Assembly: GCA_964413185.1 (NCBI GenBank)
Contig: CAYPSX010000261.1
Coordinates: 1 to 5,063, forward strand
Source: Salinivirga sp964413185
GTDB lineage: Bacteria > Bacteroidota > Bacteroidia > Bacteroidales > Salinivirgaceae
Length of the DNA: 5,063 nucleotides
Direction of reading: 5' to 3'
Shown here: positions 1 to 3,970 of the stretch, piece by piece
How positions within the stretch are numbered: position 1 is the first letter of the stretch
How the letters are laid out: every line of letters starts with the position of its first letter
Translations under genes and position numbers: made by a program
The notes under the pieces: generated by a model
The model's input: the letters and a program-made list of their open reading frames with translations, nothing else
What the model was told of the DNA's origin: nothing
The model's database searches: none

Positions 1-742
1 CAACTGCACCTGGCTTTTCTTTTGATTTTGGAGATAGCAAAACAGGAAAGAATTTCCCGGATTTTAGTTTACTAAAAATCATTTCTTGAAAATCGCCATT
101 TAACTCAAGTTCTTCTAATAAAAAACCAAATCGTTGCAAAGTGCTGATATTCGTATACCAACCCAATAATTCTTCCAAATCATCACTATTCAGCTCTTCC
201 ACCAGCTCCTCAATGGTACTAAGCATACGATTTAATCCTCCTAACTTCGTTTGATGATGTATTAGGTCAACAATTGTTAGCGCAGGACTTGAAATTTTAT
301 AAATTCCTGCATCAGATTTTTTTATTTGAATATTTTTTTCAGGCCAATTCCTTGTTGTGAAGAAACGGATATCTATTGTGTTTTTTGATATATCGTTAAA
401 TTTGGGTTGTTCTGTTATCAAATAATCTCGCTGAACTTGTTGATGGCTCGCTCCATGAAATTTTGCTGCAGTGAATAATCCAACGTAGTAATTTCTGTTC
501 AGATAGTTGAATAGCTTTTCGCAATAAAGTTGAATCGGTAGTTTCTTTGCAGAAGAATATCTGGGCGTAATAATCAAATAAAATCCTTTACGTAGATTTA
601 TAACTTCTCCTTTTTCTGATAATCTATGTAGTTCGAATTTTAAAGAATTTCTAGTACCATCAGTAGCCTTTACAATCTCATCAACTGAGAATGAATAGCA
701 TTCAATAGACAACAGGTATTTTATATATTTTTTTGCATTCAT
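1..742 (-). CDS. abiEi: AbiEi-family antitoxin / transcriptional regulator, 3' end cut by window edge
   Basis: My translation of the minus strand from the ATG at 742 stays open for 247 codons to the window edge, so the C-terminus is missing. Residues about 1-58 look like a winged helix-turn-helix: a helical segment (FSVDEIVKATDG), a second helix (SLKFELHRLSEKGEV) and a wing ending in LRKGFYLI. Residues about 65-160 contain the AbiEi-type block YVGLFTAAKFHG, then a DYLIT strand and a SPALTIVDLIHH helix; residues 160-247 are mostly helical and acidic. In the AbiE family (known), AbiEi is the antitoxin and autorepressor, and the adjacent AbiEii is a nucleotidyltransferase toxin; together they give abortive infection against phage. 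Here AbiEii would lie beyond position 1. An in-frame ATG at 784 would add 14 residues (MVVLFNTFIKYFLS). I prefer 742 because the longer start overlaps the promoter candidate and neither start has a Shine-Dalgarno sequence. The gene is AT-rich compared with the LuxR gene. The family call is firm; partner and activity are inferred. Confidence 0.85.
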   Translation of the reverse strand, partial: MNAKKYIKYLLSIECYSFSVDEIVKATDGTRNSLKFELHRLSEKGEVINLRKGFYLIITPRYSSAKKLPIQLYCEKLFNYLNRNYYVGLFTAAKFHGASHQQVQRDYLITEQPKFNDISKNTIDIRFFTTRNWPEKNIQIKKSDAGIYKISSPALTIVDLIHHQTKLGGLNRMLSTIEELVEELNSDDLEELLGWYTNISTLQRFGFLLEELELNGDFQEMIFSKLKSGKFFPVLLSPKSKEKPGAV

Positions 743-759
743 ACTTAGAAAATATTTGA

Positions 760-791
760 TAAAAGTATTGAATAACACAACCATTCGCAAA
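760..791 (-). promoter_or_regulatory. Candidate Bacteroidota-type promoter for the AbiEi gene
   Basis: On the minus strand a TTTG (788-791) is followed by a 20-nt spacer and TACTTTTA (760-767). This matches the Bacteroidota -33 TTTG / -7 TAnnTTTG pattern in seven of eight -7 positions. Transcription would begin near 753, leaving a leader of about 10 nt before the ATG at 742. AT-rich DNA yields such matches by chance, so this is a candidate only. Confidence 0.4.
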
Positions 792-852
792 TTATTACTA
801 AGATTTCTTTGTGCGATGGCAAAAAAACAACAACCCTTTTGAAAATTATTGT

Positions 853-866
853 AGTGACGCGTCACT
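853..866. repeat. 14-bp perfect palindrome upstream of the AbiEi gene
   Basis: AGTGACGCGTCACT is its own reverse complement and is GC-rich in an otherwise AT-rich stretch. It lies 111-124 bp upstream of the AbiEi start and about 60 bp upstream of the candidate -33 box. AbiEi proteins are known to repress their own operons by binding inverted repeats upstream, so an operator is possible, though the distance is large for direct occlusion of the promoter. There is no T-tract of terminator type directly beside it. Confidence 0.45.
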
Positions 867-950
867 TTTCCTTTAGATTTGATTCACCACTATTTATAAA
901 GCGGTGTAAAGAATTTCAGTGACATTTTATCTGAGACATTAAAAGTTGTT

Positions 951-967
951 CGACCCTTCCAGGGTCG
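951..967 (-). repeat. REP-like 17-nt hairpin, inverted relative to the pair near 3815-3881
   Basis: CGACCCT and AGGGTCG form a perfect 7-bp stem around a 3-nt loop. Read on the minus strand it is followed by AACAACTTTT, similar to the AACGTTT that follows the two hairpins at 3815-3831 and 3865-3881. All three are 17 nt long with the same 7-3-7 architecture. I read it as a third, reversed member of one REP-like family. It also lies downstream of the terminator of the repeat-protein gene. Confidence 0.5.
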
Positions 968-995
968 TCTTCCATCAATGGTTCGCCGTCTTTTG

Positions 996-1036
996 AAAAA
1001 TGAACAGAAGAAAAACCTATAGCCTTCTTCTGTTCA
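996..1036 (-). terminator. Intrinsic terminator of the T9SS repeat-protein gene
   Basis: TGAACAGAAGAA (1001-1012) and TTCTTCTGTTCA (1025-1036) are perfectly complementary, giving a 12-bp stem with a 12-nt loop. On the minus strand it begins 18 nt past the stop codon of the gene ending at 1054 and is followed at once by TTTTTC. The long perfect stem, the T-run and the position make this the clearest terminator in the window. Confidence 0.85.
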
Positions 1037-1053
1037 ACATTAACTGTTATGGG

Positions 1054-2523
1054 TTATTGCTTAATAATTTTCCCACTTTGCTGATTCCCGTTGATCTGTA
1101 GATTATAAAAGTAGATCCCCGTGCTTAACTGCTCAATATTCAATTTATGGGTAGTGTGTAGTTCTTCGCTCATGACCTTGCGCCCCTGTGTGTCAAAAAT
1201 ATCAAGGGTAGCTTTGCCGCCCTGTCCTGAAAATTCCAGGTAAAGATAATCGGAAGCCGGGTTGGGGTAGAGTGTGCAAATTATTGTTCCTATATTATCT
1301 ACGTTAGCCACATTTTGTTCGGAATATCTATACATTCTTTTCCATGTGCCCACCCAGGTATCTGTATCATCTTTTTCATAACTTTCAATATCAGTTAGCA
1401 TATTGTTTGTACCTGCCCAAAAAAGGTCGTAAGGCGGTAAAATTAAATCCTGTAAGGTATAAGTATTATTATAGGATAATAACATTTTGCAATCCTCCAC
1501 CCACTGGTTGGTGGTTTCGTCCCAATCATAATCAATATTTTGCGTCATGTTCCCATTGGTATCGTAGGTGTATTCATCTTTATAATTTTCAAGCCATTCG
1601 CTGGTGGTGTCGTCCCATACATAATCAATTTCTTGCGTCATGTTCCCATTGGCATCGTAGGTGTATTCGTCTTTATAACTTTCAAGCCACTGGCTGGTGG
1701 TTTCGTCCCAATCATAATAAATCTTTTGCGTCATGTTTCCATTGGTATCGTAGGTGTATTCGATTTTATAATCCTCCACCCACTGGTTGGTGGTTTCGTC
1801 CCAGTTATACTCAATTTCTTGCGTCATGTTTCCATTGGTATCGTACGTGTATTCATATTTCGTACTTGCCACCCACTGGTTGGTGGTTTCGTCCCAGTTA
1901 TACTCAATTCCTTGCGTCATGTTCCCATTGGCATCGTAGGTGTATTCGTCTTTCCAACTTTCAAGCCACTGGCTGGTGGTTTCGTCCCAATCATAATCAA
2001 TATTTTGCGTCATGTTTCCATTGGTATCGTAGGTATATTCCCCTTTGCTAGTTGCCGCCCAAAGACTAAGGGATTCGTTCCAATTATAACCAATAGATTG
2101 CGTCATGTTTCCATTGGTATCGTAAGTATATGCGCCTTTGTAAGTTGCCGCCCAAAGGTTGAGAGATCCGTTCCATTCATAATCAATGCCCTGCGTCATG
2201 TTCTCATTAGCATCGTAGGACCATTCGATTTTCCAATCTTTTATCCATTGGTTGGTAATTTCGTCCCATTCATAATCAATTAAAGTGTCCAGCATTTGTT
2301 TATCAGCATTAATTGATTTTAACGTTGCCCGGTAAGAGAAGCCTTTGCCCCTGTGAGAAAACTGACCCGGCCTATGTATATCGTGTTCTTTTTTTAGACC
2401 TTTTAATGGCTTTTCTAAAATTTTGGGTCCATATCTACCTTGTTTTTTTATTTCTGCTCTTTGCCCAAAAGCAAACAGCGTAAATAAAACCAAAACTGCT
2501 GTAATTGTAAATTTCTGTTTCAT
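1054..2523 (-). CDS. Secreted YD-like tandem-repeat protein with T9SS type A sorting domain
   Basis: A 489-residue exported protein of unknown specific function. Residues 1-20 form a Sec signal peptide (Lys-rich start, hydrophobic LVLFTLFAFG core) with likely cleavage before Gln21; no lipobox Cys is present. Residues 21-75 are a basic linker rich in Lys, Arg and His. Residues 102-349 are eight tandem 31-residue repeats of the form TYDxNGNMTQxIxYxW followed by DETTxQW, with half-units before (about 82-101) and degenerate copies after (350-403). Residues about 417-489 are a T9SS type A C-terminal domain: LYPNPASDYLYLEF, then LDIFDTQGRKV, then LSTGIYFYNLQ and a C-terminal IIKQ. In this family (known) the domain directs export across the outer membrane by the type IX system and is removed there. 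The YDxxGN core recalls Rhs/YD repeats, but the period is longer and no toxin domain follows. An adhesin or carbohydrate-binding surface role is inference. It has its own terminator (996-1036) and is divergent from a LuxR-type regulator. Confidence 0.9.
   Translation of the reverse strand: MKQKFTITAVLVLFTLFAFGQRAEIKKQGRYGPKILEKPLKGLKKEHDIHRPGQFSHRGKGFSYRATLKSINADKQMLDTLIDYEWDEITNQWIKDWKIEWSYDANENMTQGIDYEWNGSLNLWAATYKGAYTYDTNGNMTQSIGYNWNESLSLWAATSKGEYTYDTNGNMTQNIDYDWDETTSQWLESWKDEYTYDANGNMTQGIEYNWDETTNQWVASTKYEYTYDTNGNMTQEIEYNWDETTNQWVEDYKIEYTYDTNGNMTQKIYYDWDETTSQWLESYKDEYTYDANGNMTQEIDYVWDDTTSEWLENYKDEYTYDTNGNMTQNIDYDWDETTNQWVEDCKMLLSYNNTYTLQDLILPPYDLFWAGTNNMLTDIESYEKDDTDTWVGTWKRMYRYSEQNVANVDNIGTIICTLYPNPASDYLYLEFSGQGGKATLDIFDTQGRKVMSEELHTTHKLNIEQLSTGIYFYNLQINGNQQSGKIIKQ
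1477..2220 (-). repeat. Eight in-frame 93-bp tandem repeats within the T9SS protein gene
   Basis: The element TGCGTCATGTT (plus-strand reading), encoding the NMTQ part of each unit, starts at 1541, 1634, 1727, 1820, 1913, 2006, 2099 and 2192, a spacing of exactly 93 bp every time. Each unit encodes 31 residues, at protein positions 102-132 through 319-349. Central units are nearly identical at the DNA level. The first two units (2035-2220) diverge most, with NGSLNLWAAT or NESLSLWAAT replacing DETTNQW. Such arrays can gain or lose whole units in frame by recombination or slippage. Confidence 0.95.
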
Positions 2524-2596
2524 AGTTGTATGTTTGAATGGCTATTAATTTTCTATAATGAATTCTTAGGCAATGTACGGGGTTATTTTTTAACAG

Positions 2597-2620
2597 AAAA
2601 TACCCAACGCTAGGTATTTT
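2597..2620. promoter_or_regulatory. 8-8-8 inverted repeat, candidate operator in the divergent region
   Basis: AAAATACC (2597-2604) and GGTATTTT (2613-2620) are a perfect 8-bp inverted repeat with an 8-nt spacer. A dyad of this size, about 24 bp in all, suits a dimeric HTH regulator. Its centre is about 85 bp upstream of the repeat-protein start and 130 bp upstream of the LuxR-type start. It is followed on the plus strand by two further T residues, so an RNA hairpin role is also possible, but no plus-strand gene ends here. Regulation by the adjacent LuxR-type protein is inference. Confidence 0.45.
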
Positions 2621-2638
2621 TTGCCCTTAATAAAGTGT

Positions 2639-2673
2639 AAAATCGCCACTGTACGAAAATGAACGGCGATTTT
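2639..2673. repeat. 9-bp perfect stem-loop in the divergent intergenic region
   Basis: AAAATCGCC (2639-2647) pairs perfectly with GGCGATTTT (2665-2673) around a 17-nt loop. The A/T-rich outer arms give a terminator-like look in both directions, yet no gene ends on either side because the flanking genes diverge. It may be a second regulator site, the end of an unannotated small RNA, or a mobile hairpin remnant. It lies just upstream of the candidate promoter of the LuxR-type gene. Confidence 0.45.
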
Positions 2674-2686
2674 CTAATCCTAAAAC

Positions 2687-2717
2687 TTGTTATTCCAGTT
2701 AATAACCTGTAACTTTA
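2687..2717 (+). promoter_or_regulatory. Candidate Bacteroidota-type promoter for the LuxR-type gene
   Basis: TTG (2687-2689), a 20-nt spacer and TAACTTTA (2710-2717) fit the -33 / -7 TAnnTTTG pattern, with seven of eight -7 positions matching. Transcription would start near 2722-2725, leaving about 15 nt before the ATG at 2739. The spacing is the same as for the AbiEi promoter candidate. Confidence 0.45.
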
Positions 2718-2738
2718 TTTAATTAAAATAGCCGGGAA

Positions 2739-3467
2739 ATGTATTCAGAAAACCGCTTATCCTTCGAAGAGACCAAAGATGCAATGGCTTCCAAGCTGTT
2801 CGCGCTGGATAAAAAACGGCGTAACGGCATTATCTCTATTGCTGATGTGGGCGATTTATTTCCCGTAGGCGTAATTATTAACAGCCGGAGCGGTGAAAAC
2901 CTGTATATGAATGCCATATCGGAGCAAACACTGGGATATGCCCGTGAAGAAACTCGCGAATTAGGTGAAAATTATACCAAAGTCATTCAATATGATGAAG
3001 AGGAGGCCCGGCAGACTCTGAATCAAATTGATGTTTTTTTTAAACATCAGGATGAAACAAAGGTTCTGGCGCAATTCCAACGCCTTTGCCCAAAACACAA
3101 GAAAGGGTACGAGTGGATGTATATTGCTTCCAAGCTCATTCGCGACAAACCCGGCGAACCTGCCAATAAGCGGTTATTGATTGCGGCGCCTGTGTGTCAA
3201 ATGGGCAACATGAACCGAAAAGTTCATCGTGTTCTTGAGGAAAACCTGTACATGAAGAAAAATTTCAAACGGTTTGCAGCGCTCACCAAGCGTGAGAAAG
3301 AGGTGCTTGCGCTGGTTGCTAAAGGTACGGAGAGCAAAGAGATTGCTGAAATATTGTTTGTCTCCTACCATACGGTGCTTCAGCACCGGAAAAACATTAC
3401 GAAAAAGGTGGAGCATCGCAATTTTGCGGAGCTGATTCAGTTTGCCATGGCGTTTGATTTGGTGTGA
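2739..3467 (+). CDS. LuxR-family transcriptional regulator with N-terminal PAS-like domain
   Basis: A 242-residue cytoplasmic DNA-binding regulator. Residues about 36-155 resemble a PAS-type sensory fold: the FPVGVIINSRSGENLYMN strand pair, ALGY-type helix region (EQTLGYAREE), and a later YEWMYIASKLI strand with a closing RLLIAAPV. Residues about 180-238 are a LuxR/GerE helix-turn-helix: LTKREKEVLALVAKG, SKEIAEILFVS, then the recognition helix in YHTVLQHRKNITKKV. The protein ends just after this domain, as usual for the family. There is no phospho-receiver domain, so the input signal, probably a ligand or protein contact at the PAS-like domain, is unknown. The ATG at 2739 is the first start after an in-frame TAA at 2724; upstream GGGA is only a weak ribosome site. 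It is transcribed divergently from the T9SS repeat protein across 215 bp with two dyads, so that gene is a possible target (inference). No convincing terminator follows. Confidence 0.88.
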   Translation: MYSENRLSFEETKDAMASKLFALDKKRRNGIISIADVGDLFPVGVIINSRSGENLYMNAISEQTLGYAREETRELGENYTKVIQYDEEEARQTLNQIDVFFKHQDETKVLAQFQRLCPKHKKGYEWMYIASKLIRDKPGEPANKRLLIAAPVCQMGNMNRKVHRVLEENLYMKKNFKRFAALTKREKEVLALVAKGTESKEIAEILFVSYHTVLQHRKNITKKVEHRNFAELIQFAMAFDLV

Positions 3468-3550
3468 CATGGCAATAGACACGGCGTGTGTAGATAAACA
3501 GAATTACATTATTCTACAGATATTTAGCAAAAGCCGTCCCATAAAATGCC

Positions 3551-3576
3551 GTTCCCTGAGCGGAGTCGAAGGGAAC
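3551..3576. repeat. Hairpin repeat of the CCCTGAGCGGAGTCGAAGGG type
   Basis: GTTCCCT (3551-3557) and AGGGAAC (3570-3576) form a perfect 7-bp stem around a 12-nt core GAGCGGAGTCGA. I recognise this core as a dispersed intergenic repeat that occurs in many unrelated bacterial genomes, including Bacteroidota. No T-run follows, so it is not a good intrinsic terminator for the LuxR-type gene. Confidence 0.55.
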
Positions 3577-3606
3577 ATTTCGCTTGCCCTCCACGCACCT
3601 CACTAA

Positions 3607-3621
3607 CTCTCCTAGGGAGAG
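3607..3621. repeat. CTCTCC/GGAGAG hairpin, part of a degenerate dispersed repeat
   Basis: CTCTCC and GGAGAG pair around a 3-nt loop (TAG). The preceding CACCTCACTAA and following AACC resemble the dispersed CTCACCCTAACCCTCTCC-type intergenic repeat. A related but reversed stretch appears at 3737-3790 (CCCTTCTCCTTGAGAG ... GGATGAGGTG). Both copies are imperfect. Confidence 0.4.
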
Positions 3622-3690
3622 AACCACCACCGCGCAGCCTGTGCCGAATTTCTACATTAAGGCCATGAACACCAAAACCGAACGGAATTA

Positions 3691-3728
3691 CCTGTAATCA
3701 GGGTTAAAATCCTGTAATACAACCTGAT
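3691..3728. repeat. CCTGTAAT direct repeats with an overlapping dyad
   Basis: CCTGTAAT occurs at 3691-3698 and again at 3711-3718, a 20-bp offset. ATCAGG (3697-3702) is complementary to CCTGAT (3723-3728). This resembles the dispersed AATCCTGTAATCCTGAT-type intergenic repeat found in environmental genomes. No function can be inferred. Confidence 0.35.
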
Positions 3729-3809
3729 CGAAGCGTCCCTTCTCCTTGAGAGCCTGTCCCGAGAATCGGAAGGAAGATTAGGATGAGGTGAACAACCGTG
3801 GCAAAAGCT

Positions 3810-3888
3810 CGAAATGATGCCAGAGGCATCAAACGTTTATAGAAAATCGCAATGGAAACGGAAACGATTCCAGCGGAATCGAACGTTT
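3810..3888 (+). repeat. Two tandem REP-like hairpins with covarying stems
   Basis: TGATGCC-AGA-GGCATCA (3815-3831) and CGATTCC-AGC-GGAATCG (3865-3881) are 17-nt hairpins exactly 50 bp apart. Each is preceded by GAAA and followed by AACGTTT. The stems differ at two base pairs, and both changes are compensated on the opposite arm: T-A to C-G at the outer pair and G-C to T-A at the fifth pair. This indicates selection for, or generation as, a folded hairpin. The layout fits REP elements, which in other bacteria are moved by REP-associated tyrosine (Y1) transposases; no such gene is in this window. Confidence 0.65.
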
Positions 3889-3970
3889 TGCTATCGTTTA
3901 TGAATTGACCGAGCCTGCCGGGGTGTTTTCTGTTGTTGATTAATGGTTTTACAATTAATCCTCGAATTCT

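Larger units (their letters stand above)
743..1053. other. Gene-free spacer between the AbiEi and T9SS repeat-protein genes
   Basis: These 311 bp show no credible coding region. From left to right they hold the AbiEi promoter candidate (760-791), the palindrome (853-866), a REP-like hairpin (951-967) and the intrinsic terminator of the minus-strand gene that ends at 1054 (996-1036). Both flanking genes are on the minus strand, but the strong terminator shows they are separate transcription units. Confidence 0.7.
3468..3970. other. 503-bp gene-free region made of degenerate short repeats
   Basis: No credible open frame is present on either strand. The stretch lies between convergent genes and is built from several kinds of small hairpin repeats, listed separately: 3551-3576, 3607-3621, 3691-3728 and the REP pair at 3810-3888. 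CACCTCA (3596-3602) and its complement TGAGGTG (3784-3790) bracket the middle of it and may mark the ends of a decayed element. The last 70 bp before the stop of the thioredoxin-like gene show only a weak AT-rich hairpin. Confidence 0.7.

Noticed and set aside
1477..2220. Regular repeats suggesting a CRISPR-like array
   Set aside because: The period is contiguous 93-bp coding repeats in frame with a protein that has a signal peptide and sorting domain. There are no unique spacers.
1344..2283. Long plus-strand open frames (1344-2051 and 1540-2283) rich in repeated Trp/Arg/His or Ile/Phe segments
   Set aside because: They are antisense to the T9SS repeat gene. A 93-bp repeat is a multiple of three, so any frame open in one unit stays open through the array. 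They lack domains of their own and run out where the array ends.
1054..2523. Rhs-type polymorphic toxin
   Set aside because: Although YD-like motifs are present, there is no Rhs core, no variable C-terminal toxin domain and no immunity gene; the C-terminus is a T9SS sorting domain.
2723..2917. Minus-strand 64-codon frame overlapping the start of the LuxR-type gene
   Set aside because: It is antisense to a well-supported coding region and shows no domain, start signal or conserved feature.
3174..3482. Minus-strand 102-codon frame overlapping the LuxR-type HTH
   Set aside because: It is antisense to the conserved helix-turn-helix region, and its translation shows no recognisable fold.
3489..3518. 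TGTAGA/TCTACA hairpin as terminator of the LuxR-type gene
   Set aside because: It has a 6-bp AT-rich stem, an 18-nt loop and no following T-run.
3938..3960. GATTAAT/ATTAATC hairpin as terminator of the thioredoxin-like gene
   Set aside because: The stem is only 7 bp and purely A/T apart from the outer pair, and no T-run follows on the minus strand.
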